From Amphiduros pacificus (lineage: Eukaryota; Annelida; Polychaeta; Phyllodocida; Hesionidae), in assembly GCA_949316495.1 (NCBI GenBank), contig OX439008.1, positions 38,523,822-38,587,821 of the forward strand: a stretch of DNA of 64,000 bases, read 5' to 3'. How positions within the stretch are numbered: the first letter of the stretch is position 1; each line of letters starts with the position of its first letter. The position numbers and the translations under genes are program-made. A model generated the notes under the pieces. The model was not told the origin of the DNA and ran no database searches. It saw only the letters and a program-made list of their open reading frames with translations. Positions 35,096-45,772 of the stretch are shown piece after piece.

Positions 35096-35114
35096 GATCC
35101 CACTTCTGACACCA
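35096..35114 (-). other. Primer-binding site, tRNA-Leu(CAA) type
   Basis: Minus strand TGGTGTCAGAAGTGGGATC, two bases from the 5' LTR. It is complementary to a tRNA 3' end reading ...CCCACTTCTGACACCA, which is the end of animal tRNA-Leu(CAA) as I know it. Confidence 0.85.
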
Positions 35115-35116
35115 AT

Positions 35117-36227
35117 TGTTAGGGATTTTGGTTTACCTGCTTGCACCGGGTAATATATCTCCCTGGGATGGAGGGCAGTAATGACCTTTTACTTTATTTA
35201 TTCTTTTAGGTGAACAGCACAGACTGTACCAAGGGATGACCAAAAGATGCAGAATTTTCCTTGGTTATGCTACTTGGAGTCATGAATACATTTGTTTTAT
35301 TGAGGGAGGGCCATATTTCTTAACCCCTTTGTTAAATCCTAGTCTCATGAATTAATCAGCTGGATAACTGACAGACACTCATGTTCCCATTTTAGTACAT
35401 CATTTGGTTTATTTAGAATCATCAATTAAACTGGCGATACAACCCCTCAAGTAAGTCATATACTCCAAAGAGGATGACTAGCGTGGGGAAACTCATATGT
35501 TAATGGGAATACTTTTCCCCTGAAATGTAAGGATAATAATAGATGTTATCCACTTCTGTTCCCTTAAATGTCAAGATAATAACAGATGTTATCTTTTAAT
35601 CAAATGATTATTTATTAAATGATAAGTTATATTTATTTAATTCAATGAAATCTTCTGGTTTAACTATTTACCCCGGAGGCAGTGGTGTTATCACGATAGA
35701 TGAATGCAATACGCCGAGAAGAGTCGCGGAGATGGGTCGGAGAATACTGTATTATGCTGTGGTGCGAGGATCGGAGCAGACGAAATTGCGCCAGGTCAAA
35801 AACTGAACCTCCACCAAAAATCGTCAGTATATATATATCCGCGCCAAAAGTAATAAAATCTCGACTCCCGCAGTCGGTATTTTGTCGAAAAATAATAAAT
35901 TCGACCAAAGAACAATGGATCGAAAGAAGAGGTCGAATTCGACTTCACTGCCGAAATCCCGTTCAAAACGCCGAAATCTCGTTTCCCGCGAGACAGGACG
36001 AGAACAAAACAAGATGGCGGTCGAGAAAATTAACCAGAAGATGCGCACAAAGAATTTGAACCCGAACAGTATGTTTTCCCCGCTCATTTACTCCGAGAAC
36101 CCGATAAATACCAAGTCCAGTTTGTAGACATTAATAAGAAGAGAGAAGAAGCTTTGCGGAGCCGAGAATCGAAAGTACGTATAAATTTCCTGACGCGCTC
36201 CCGAGAGCGGTACACAATTTCACAACA
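35117..36227 (-). repeat. 5' LTR of the Gypsy element
   Basis: 1111 bp, colinear with 21821-22934 and differing by a small number of substitutions and one 3-bp indel. The TATATATATA block sits at about 35828-35837. CAGG follows at 36228, completing the target duplication. Confidence 0.93.
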
Positions 36228-37209
36228 CAGGAATGTCTTAGGTCATAACCGTGCCTCGTCATACTTTCTTAGTCATGTGACCTTTGACCTTGACACATTG
36301 ACATTGAATTCAAAATTTGTGAACATGCAACACCTCAAGCATTAAAAGTGAATAAAATCTAGTTCATATCTGCTATATATCAACACTCTTTTAAACACCA
36401 TATACATTTTATACAGATTTGACCCTTGACCTTGATTCTGTGACTTTGACCATTGTATTATTGTGCAGGCCATAGCTCATGAACGATGAACTGGAAATAC
36501 TAAATATCTGTTATGTATCAACACTATGTTTAAAAAAAAATCTTCTCCAAAACTACCAGTAATATGTTTCAAGTTTTATACAGAGGTAGATATTGAGGTG
36601 AAGGTACCGGTTCAGATTCCTTCAAATCTTAGTGATGTCACCAATGACCTTAGTGCAGTGACCTCGTGGTCACAAATTTTGTACGGAGCCTCATTATAAT
36701 TTCTTAGTCATGTGACCTTTGACCTTGTCACATTGACCTTCAATTCAAAATTTGTATACTTGCAAAATCTCACAACCATCAAAAGTGAATAAACATATAT
36801 CAATGGCCTTTGAGCTATGCATATCATTGCTTTTTTGTAATGTTTTTGAACATTTCTTCCTAAATGATCATTTAAATCCTTTTCAAGAGCAGAATTGAGC
36901 AGATAGTGATTTTGACCAATCAAAATGCATGTTACATATCAAATTTGGCCCCAACTTGTTATCTTGATTCTCATTGGCTATGTTATTCAAAATGGCAGCC
37001 CCCTTGACAACTTAGTGATAGCTATTAGATTTTTGAAAAAATCACAAATTTTGTGTATGAAATATTGCATTGGTAACATGATAATGATTTGTAAAATATT
37101 AATGAATATCTCATCAAAACTGAATTGGGATCTTGTATGGAAAATCATAACCTGATTGCTTATTGCACTTTATCTCAGTTCATGTGTTTTCATTCAAGTC
37201 AGCAGAGCT

Positions 37210-40200
37210 ATCAACCCATGGGGTTATGTTTTGTTTTAAATCTAAAAACTGTCACTGCTTTTTCAAGGAGGCTGTTATATTGCCATATACGCATATGATA
37301 AGTCTAAGTGAAGAGGTAAATCTTAGGGGCTATTCGGAAGTGCTATTTTGTAAATGATGCAGAAAAATAGCTGTAAAGATTTTAGTAATCGTCCTGTCTG
37401 CCATTTATCAATACTTCCACCCGTTCATTAGCTTTAATGTTGCACTATTCCGTTTGTTAGGATATTATATATAATCCACCTGAGCATCCATTAGATTAAG
37501 GGATAAAGTTAAAAAAGAAGTTATTTTATGTGCAACAGTTACTTTCACACTGATTAAAAAGTTCAAATGTCAACATGATTTGGTCATTGTTGCTGAAAGG
37601 GAGTTAAAACACCAATTCACTTTTTTAAACAATTCTCACTGCTTGAGTTTATATGCGATCCTCCAGGTTTCTCTTGTGTCATGTACAATGCATGCTGGGA
37701 AAGATTTGTAGACAAGACAGCCGATATAATGACTACCATTCTTTGTTGTGTGAAAGGATTATGATAATATGACAAATGCAATCAAGCAGTGAAAATTGGA
37801 TCCAACTGATTACATGTGTATTATACTAATTTGAGAGCAAGAGCTATTTCAAAATTGCTCAACGATATAGGAATCCATTATTTTAGATTTGTTTTAGTTG
37901 AGCTTTCCTATTAGGTCTGCATATTAATGTCAGACTTTTTGCAAGACGCCAGGAAACAGTTTCTCTTAATTTAAGTGGGATTGATTGATCGATAGTAATG
38001 TTTGGCAAAAACCTGTTAAATGAAAGCAATTATCTATAATAGTATTGAATTTTGGGGTGTTGATATTTGGATGTGTTTTGGATTTCAGCGAAGAAATAGA
38101 AAATATGTTGGCAAAAGTGGAGGTTCAAACAAATTAACATTTCAAATATTTTTTTCCACAGATGTGAAAAATCACGAATTAAAGTTGACTTGATTTACAG
38201 TTGATATATTTCTGTTTGCACACTTCCCTGAATATCGATACACCCACCCACCCATTCAACCACTCACTCCTCGATTCTACGCTTTGCTACCCACAGCGAA
38301 TAATTATTTGTTTGCCTCAGTTATGTGAACAAGAGCATGTATGTAAGTTGCTGAGTACACTAGGTGAGATATGATGATTTGATATGTATGCATCTGCCAG
38401 GAATAATCACTGTCCCTTGGTGATTTCAAACAAAAACACATTTCTGTAGCATAATAAAAAATATATGTGGTCGCTTTTTACATTTATTTATTTAGACACG
38501 GTAACAAATGAACATGTGGTTGTCACCTGCACCTGGTCCCCAGATGCCAAATGCATATGGCATGCTATACCAGGTAAGCAATATGAGGGGATATTATCAG
38601 AAGCAAGCACTCAGTAATTAGATCCACAGACAATATCAGGTTTTGCCCAGAGGTGTTTTTTTACCTCGCTTGCAGAAACCTGGTTTGGTCATCAGCTGGT
38701 CAGGGGATTGATTATTTGAACTAAATCGTAACAGTTCCCCGGAACCGCTCTGACAACTGGCTTTGTTGCTTCCCCGAAAAGGCATAACATCCAATCCATG
38801 ACCAATTATTTATCTTCCATGGATTATCTGCTAACACCTGTCCGAAAAATGTAATAATGCAGATTTTACCCCCACTGCCCTGTGTGGGATATTGTCTTAA
38901 GCTGTATTGTTTTCTGGTTTATTTTTCAGCAACCATAAATAGGATATCTGAAATATAACTTTAGAATATGAAAAACAGCAAATCACGTATGTCAGTCTCA
39001 CAAGAGAAAGTGCTATCAGGGCCCGATATTTGGAACAATTTTGGGCTAAATAAGATAAGAGCATGATTCTGAAATTCAGCACTCTATAATGATAAGTCTG
39101 TGTTAATACCTTGGAAAATTAAGAGATTGTTCCATGGGTTAGCACAGTCTAAATTACCTGTGCAGATTTTCTGACTTCGGTGGCAATGTTTAAAAAAGTT
39201 GATTTATTACTTCCAGAGACTGTTTTTCACAACATTTGTGATCCTATTTATATTTATTCAATAAAAGAAATGGTATTAAGATTCTCGTGAAGATTGTTCT
39301 CACTGGGCGTTTACATAACATTTTAGTTATAAACAATAATGGACCCTCAGAGGATTTTGAGACAATTTTCTACCAACCAAAATGATTCCAGTGTTTTCCC
39401 AGCTTGACGACCACAATCAAGAATGAGTTTGCCGCCAAATAATACATGTAAAATCACTTGCGTCTCAAACCTTATTCCACTTTTAACCTCCCATGCCTGA
39501 CCCTCACTCGATGTTTCACCCCAAAAGTCAAAGATGTTCTCTTTCGGGACTAAAACATAATGATATTTATTATCTTAATGATCTTAATTTTTCAAGAATA
39601 TTGCCTACTTATTAGGAATTAGGGGTATATAGTCTGCTTGATTTACACCTGAACATTTTGGTGACAGATTAGCATGTATAGTCTACTATTTACATTGCAA
39701 TACATAAGTTGCCTGGGGAGAACCTACATTGTTTAGGAAGCTGTGAAACCTGTATACAATAGGAGCCATTCCTTGTGTTGAAACACATTTTAGGGTAATA
39801 CTGACTGGTGTAAGATTAGCCCCCCCTCACATCCCTTTATACGCTGAGATTACATTAGACCCGATGGGCACTGTACTTATTCACGTCTGGTACTTTGCTT
39901 TTTGCTAGAGCTGATTGAGAAAAGACAGGTTCTTTACATATATTCTGAATAGATAAATTATATCATTTTTCACAAGGGTCCAGAAAACTAATGTCATTGT
40001 GATTTTTTTATAGTTCTTTTAATTACCAATTACCACTATCTTTGGTACAATTTACTCATTGAGCTTCCATTGATTGTTTATCTTTTTTTAGAAGTGGTTT
40101 TTAATTTATAATATGGTAGTTTGTCAGTGCAGCACAAGAAGGGTTTGTCAGAGCAGAGAGATCCCGTCCCATCACTTGATTCACATCACTATATATGAAT

Positions 40201-41191
40201 ATATCTGCAGTCGATCGACAAAAAACTCTGGGATTGATGAATAATACAATTTAAATAGGATTTTTTGCATTAAACATCGATTGAATAGTGGAAACCAGTA
40301 TGTAAGGAGATACGCAACCCACACCCCCATGTTTACTCTTATTTAAAGCTACAGAGAAAATCGGCACTTTATCTGAATGAATACATGACCAGGTGTGGTG
40401 ACAGAGATAAAATATTCCCTGCCACTATATATTGGTATGTATATAAACCAGAGATGTGGGTGGGTAGGTGTATGGTTGCACCTTTTTGGAAACTTACTCT
40501 CTGAGACTTGCATGGTTATTCATCATGAAGGTGGGCATATTTATGAGGCATGCCCACGATAAATCAAGATTACAATATAATTTGTGATTATTTATATTAA
40601 TTGATCTTTTTTTTATCAAGCATTATTATTAGCTTGATTTACATTTTACTGTAAATCAAATTTACAGCAGTGTGTAATCCATACAACTAAAATATTTTAT
40701 CTTATATTTTAAATATTTGTCTTGTACTTCACAGTAGGATTGTATTTTACTTTTTTGGGTGGGAAATTGAGATATTTTATATTAATTTCCAGATTTCTCC
40801 GTATAATTGTTGCTTAGGGCCTGACAGTGAAGGAGCCCACCGTCTATAACATTCAGATATTATAACAAATCAAACTATATTTGTGTAAACATTGTGAGAT
40901 GTACTTATATTTTGTTCTTATATTGTTCATAAAAAGATGATAAATCAACCATAATATAACGAATTACAATTACCAGGCAATATACATATATATTCAAATA
41001 TTCTTGGCAAATTTTAATAAATGAATGAATAAATAAATCAAAGTGTTCTGCTTAAATTAAACATTAGAGCAAGTGTATGTGTGTACACAATGAAGATCAA
41101 TAATCGAAGCAGTACTTGGCATTCATTGTACAGCTGGTATGCTCTTTAAAATGTGTGTACCATGTTGATTGTGTGATGCTTTTTCCATTTC
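37210..41191. other. Intergenic, no supported gene
   Basis: About 4 kb of AT-rich sequence between the nested elements and the SLC16-like gene. The stretch near 38975-39195 resembles, loosely, segments near 49000 and 50930 (GCCCGATATTT...AACAA...TTTTCTGA), perhaps a dispersed old repeat. It may hold the upstream promoter of the SLC16-like gene, but no motif stands out. Confidence 0.5.
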
Positions 41192-44100
41192 ATGATGCCA
41201 TCTTGGGGCTGGGTCGTGTGCAGCTGCTTCCTGCTTCTCTTCACACTAGTCACTGGTGTCATTTTTGCATTTGGAGAATTTATTATACCAATAGGAAAAG
41301 AATTCAAACAGGATCTTCTTGTGCTGGGTAAGCTTGTTTTTGTATTCCCTTCATTTTATTTTAAATGTAATTGTAAAGGACATTAGTCAATTATTTTAAT
41401 TATATTAAATGTTTAAAAGATGCTGAACGATTAGTTAAAACATATCAAACATATATGCCCAAGAGAATCAAGATCAATCAATTTTCTATGTTTTTCCCAC
41501 TGAGGTCTTTGTTCTCTTGTCATTTTGCCATTGTACTTGTTTTTTTAAACTATCAGAAGATAATCACGCCTTTGCATGTTTTATCATTTTCGTCATGTGA
41601 TTTATAATTTAATCAAAGAAATGATATATAATCGCGCATAACCCATGTCTTCATACTTACTGTGCTAACGTGCCGTAAATTAAGAACATTTATCGCTCAG
41701 TTCAACATTTGACTATGGAAACTCACAACAAGCAGGAATTCCGAAATGTGAAATATCAAAATATAAAAAACTCACATGGCGGGTAAAAAACGGGTACGCA
41801 ACGGTTTACCTTTCTTCTCCATTTAAACCAAGGAGAGTAACAGAACCCTGCGGTCCAATAATAAGAATGAGTAAATTATTCCAAAGTCTAATATAGGGAG
41901 GTGTAGAGATCGGACTTTTAAAGTTTGTGCTTCTAAAGGTATGGAATGCCCCGCGCCTGCCCATTATAAATTGTCAACAGTATAATAAAATGAAGTAATA
42001 AAATAAAACATTTGTTTCAAAGTCAGACATGTTTAATAAAAGGCACTGACAACCGAAGTAGTGGAAAGAATGAAGGAATGACATTTCTTCCAAAGTAATG
42101 CAGATTAAAGTTTGCAAATTCCTTTCAGAATGGCTGGGAGTACTTCCGTTGGGACTGCCCATGCTTGCTGCCCCAGTGGCCGCCTGGCTGAACTTCAGGC
42201 TGACCACGAGAACCACGGTCATAATAGGGATCGTCCTGATTGCCATATCCCTGGCACTTCTAGCCATTGTCCCCAACATTGCCGTCATGTTTGTGGTATA
42301 TGGTGGCCTGCTGTCTATTGGACAAACTCTAGTTATTCATCCGCCATTCTTCTTACTTGATGAGTATTTCCCGTATGAGCATCCGCAGCATGTACTCACT
42401 ACTAGTGTTATTGCGTGTGCCTTTCCAATGGGTGAGTGCAAAATGTTTGGTAGATTTATGCAGGCAAACATTAAATATATATCATTATGTTTATAAAAGA
42501 TATTTTATTCAGAGATTATAATTCTTTTTTTGTATGTTTTTACACTAATCATTCATCCACATTTACAAGTTTTTAATTCAAACCTTAATGGCACTGAATG
42601 ATTAATGTGTCGATGTGCCGTTAAAATCCATTCATTCTTTCATTTATTCATAACATTATAAAAGGGTGTCCTTGTTGTAGGGACTCTCATATTCAACCCT
42701 TTGACCTATGCAATCCAGGAGGCATTGTCTTGGAGAGCGACATATGCTGTATATGCTGGAACTGTGTTACTCCTTGGAATACCAGCAGCTTTGACCTTTA
42801 CCCCCAACAAATACAGCAGTCTCAATATGGAGCAGCCTGATGCGACCACAGAGGACAAACACAGCAGTGAAGACATCCCTCTGTCCACTGTAGAACATGG
42901 ATGTACTTACCAGACAATTACAGAAAATGGGTCAATGACAAATGTCGACTTAACAATAGATGATAAAGAAATAGAGACAATTTATGATGCTGAAGATTCA
43001 GAAGGGTGCATAGCTCAACGAACCCAGGTCATTATAGGGTTAATATGGTTCCTGGCTTCAACTTCGAAGTGCCTGGCATACTATACGCCGTTTGTAACAC
43101 TGGTACGTTTTTAATATTGGCATTTAGGCATTACACTGTTCACCTATATATGCTGGTAACATCCATTCATGCTTTTATATATAAATCACATGTGATGATT
43201 CTATACAGAATCTTTTAAATATGACTCTAGATTCAGAATATAATTATGCAGTCATGCTGTTGAATGAATTAAACATGCCTGGTTATATTGTAGGTTAAAC
43301 TAATGGATACTGCTGGAATTCACCAGTCCAGATCCAGCACGGCCATGGCAGTTATTGGTGGTGTTGAGTTACTCAGTAGATTTTTTACATCCTTAATTGG
43401 TGATAGACTGAAAGGCAAAATGTTGTACATTTACATTGGATGCTGTGTGGCCTTAGTAATATCGAACTTTATGGCGTATATGGCACATTCCTACACACAC
43501 TTCGTTATATATGGAATAGGTAATGAATATTAATAAATAAATATTCTCATATTTCAAAACATTTTGGAGAATGTAAATTTTATAATAAAACATAATATTC
43601 TTAAAACATTGCATTGTGCATATCATTAGCTTTTAAAATGGATACACGTCATTATTTGTAGCAGTATATATATATTGGAGTTAAACTTAAATATTGGGTA
43701 AATTTTGCAGTATTTATATGGAATGATGACACATTTCAACACTTATATATTTAGAGGATTTATCATAGCAGTTGCTTGTATATCTCATGGTGTTACATTT
43801 TCAGCATTGGGTACATTTGGAGGCCCGATCATTGCCGCAATGTATTCATCCAGTAGTGAAGTTTTGGGTGGTCAGCATGTCCCAACTCTGTTTGTTGTCT
43901 TCAGGGTTGGATTGGGTACCGGAATGTTCCTTGGTCCAACTATAGCAGGTAGTGTATTGTAATTTATATCAATATGAACCTTTATCGTATGTTTTTGGTG
44001 AGCACAGATCGATCAATACACATGGCAATAATTACTACAACTTAATCTGCATTTCTTCTGTCATTTCATCTCATCTTATTGTAGATAACATTTATTATAT

Positions 44101-44341
44101 CTGTTACAGTTTATTATAGGATATCAGTATGGTTATGTGCAAATGTGATATTTTGTCTTTACTTGCAGGTTTGATGTATGACCTGACTGGCTCATTTAGG
44201 AAGGTATTCCTGCTGAATGGATGTTCTTATATCATCACAATTCTCAGCTATTCCTCTATAATTAGCCTCAATAAACTGAAACCTTCTTGGTGTTTCCCAC
44301 CTCGATCTGAGAGCCATTGTAATCAAATTTCGACTGATTGA
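41192..44341 (+). CDS. SLC16 (monocarboxylate transporter)-like MFS protein
   Basis: Predicted 12-helix plasma-membrane transporter; relatives move monocarboxylates, aromatic amino acids or thyroid hormone, and the substrate here is unknown. Six exons join in frame to 483 aa: 41192-41327, 42129-42431, 42681-43102, 43294-43519, 43757-43948 and 44169-44341, all GT-AG. The start MMPSWGWVV aligns with the family's DGGWGWVV, but Asp-Gly is replaced. TM1 follows (FLLLFTLVTGVIFAFG); exon 2 gives TM2-4 with W47 at the conserved Trp. Exon 3 ends TM6 and holds an acidic, Ser/Thr-rich loop (about 195-265), the usual large loop between helices 6 and 7. Exon 4 has TM7-8 with E312 and R316, matching the Asp/Arg pair of MCT1 (D309/R313). 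The last exon gives YDLTGSFRKVF and TM12. A poly(A) signal follows. Alternative: an orphan SLC16-related MFS protein. Confidence 0.87.
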
Positions 44342-44383
44342 TTTTTTTATAAGGGCAGCCCTTAATTATTTAAAACATGTGAA

Positions 44384-44389
44384 AATAAA
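44384..44389 (+). terminator. Polyadenylation signal of the SLC16-like gene
   Basis: AATAAA 43 bp after the stop codon, the first canonical signal downstream. Confidence 0.6.
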
Positions 44390-44489
44390 ATAGTTAAAAT
44401 TTGTACGTGTATACTTTTTACATATTACATAAAATTATATAAAATATTAAAACCTATTATGTGTGTTCTTTGTTGTATTTTTTTTGCTC

Positions 44490-44857
44490 CTGTGTCAGTT
44501 TAAGACCTATGCTTTTATTCTATTATTTTTATACATCTTAATATTACCATACGGTAATAATTAGATTTTAAAATTTTATTTGTTCACGGGGTAAATTCAT
44601 TGTCAGCGACCATTTTACAGATTTCTCTTAATTGCTTCCAATGCAAGGCCAACAGTCAACATGGCCATCAACTCACCAATGCATATGCTCACAGGCATGG
44701 AGGTGGGCTTTTCCAAGGTTTTAGTTATTTTAAATTCAAAATAGGCGTTCACATACATTTATGATGCAAGATAAAAACTTAGTTCATAAACTTAATGTCA
44801 ATTGCAAAGTTGGGTAATAACAAGGTGAATAAAAGCATAGGTCTTAAACTGACACAG
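44490..44857. repeat. Inverted repeat with 31-bp perfect arms
   Basis: The arms 44490-44520 and 44827-44857 are exact complements (core GTCAGTTTAAGACCTATGC) separated by 306 bp. Sequence outside the arms is weakly symmetrical (T-rich left, A-rich right), as expected for a decaying MITE or foldback element 0.1 kb downstream of the SLC16-like gene. Confidence 0.85.
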
Positions 44858-45671
44858 GCAGTTTTAAAAATTCTTTCATTAACATAAGGAGCGCTGCAAA
44901 TAAAGACACAGGGCATTGCAATAAACTCCATAAATGGCTGATCAGAAGGAAATCCCAACACTGATTGTTTGCTTTGTTATTGGTTTCACTGTAAATGTTG
45001 ACCTTGTCCACTGTGTATGGCAAAATCTCAATTAGTTGATATTGCCATATGTGCTTGTTGGGTACTGGGAGAATTACTCGGTATATTTTACAATAAACAC
45101 AATTTATTTGATAATAAATATGTTACAGCATTGTCTGTCAAAAACCAGTGTTGTCGTTGGTGACTCGTTCATTTAATATTGTTCAGGCGAATTAGTTCTC
45201 ATTGATCACACTTTAGCTGGTTATATATGTTCCAATTGTCCAATTTTTTACAGCAAATTTTGATTAAACCAATTTAGAATTCCGTGGTTTCGAAGCATTT
45301 CAAACAATGTGAACTGATATTTTCATGCATCGATGATGTTATCATATTGAACCTTTGGTTTGTAGGGAATTGCATTATCAAGCACTTCTTTTTTAACATC
45401 TTATTTTCCTCATTTTTGAGTTTAGTCTTCTTAATTTGTCTCTTAAACTCGCTCATTAAAGCTCTGGGAGGTTCGTTCCGTTCCTGTATGATTGATGTCA
45501 CATCATATAATTCTTTGTATATTTATCTCCAATGCAATTAATTGTTTGAATGCAAATTAATTGCAGCACCTGTCTTTGACTGCAGGATTTGGTTGTCATG
45601 GAGACACGTTATCTCTGTGAGGCAGGAAGGTGATTGGCTGCAGGGAGCGGAAGTTAACGTTGATGCTGCAG
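44858..45671. other. Intergenic, upstream of the ankyrin gene
   Basis: AT-rich to about 45540, then more balanced up to the (CA)n tract, perhaps the promoter of the following gene. A reverse CCAAT (GATTGG) lies at 45632-45637. Confidence 0.4.
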
Positions 45672-45691
45672 ACACACACACACACACACAC
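45672..45691. repeat. (AC)10 microsatellite
   Basis: Ten AC dinucleotides, about 80 bp upstream of the ankyrin gene's ATG, in the presumed promoter or leader. Confidence 0.95.
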
Positions 45692-45772
45692 GGTAGTGGA
45701 TGCGCTTCTGTCAGCGTGTGCTGGTTTCTTATTTTTGACATATAAGAAAAGGGATTGGGAACTGATTTCATT

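Larger units (their letters stand above)
21821..36227 (-). mobile_element. Ty3/Gypsy LTR retroelement, nearly whole, with an inserted DNA element
   Basis: Two LTRs of about 1.11 kb, TG...CA ends, target duplication CAGG (21817-21820 and 36228-36231), a tRNA-Leu-type primer site next to the right LTR and a purine tract next to the left one set the orientation as minus. Order: gag with a CCHC knuckle, protease, reverse transcriptase, RNase H, integrase, then extra open frames before the 3' LTR. The RT-before-integrase order and YLDD/HHCC/DDE motifs place it in Ty3/Gypsy. LTRs differ at roughly a dozen or slightly more places (about 1-1.5%), so the insertion is young. It is broken by the 27741-30860 insertion and apparently by a few small changes. 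Without that insertion it would be about 11.3 kb. Confidence 0.93.
20550..37209. mobile_element. Minisatellite-bearing element hosting nested insertions
   Basis: AGCTCTGCTGA at 20550 and its complement ending at 37209 bracket tandem units of roughly 315-360 bp. Each unit has ...AAACTACCAGTA..., AGTGATGTCACCATTGACCT and a TGACCTTTGACCTTGACA block. The array stops at 21820 and resumes at 36228 in the middle of the same unit, separated by the Gypsy element, so about 2.25 kb belongs to the original element. A (CTGT/CCGT) run follows the left end, as the TATG run does in the elements inside GTF3A. The inverted ends are short (11 bp) and superfamily assignment is not possible by eye. Confidence 0.6.

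Noticed and set aside
35096-35114. Sequence resembling a tRNA-Leu 3' end as a tRNA gene
   Set aside because: Only the last 19 bases match and there is no cloverleaf upstream; its place beside the LTR marks it as the primer-binding site.
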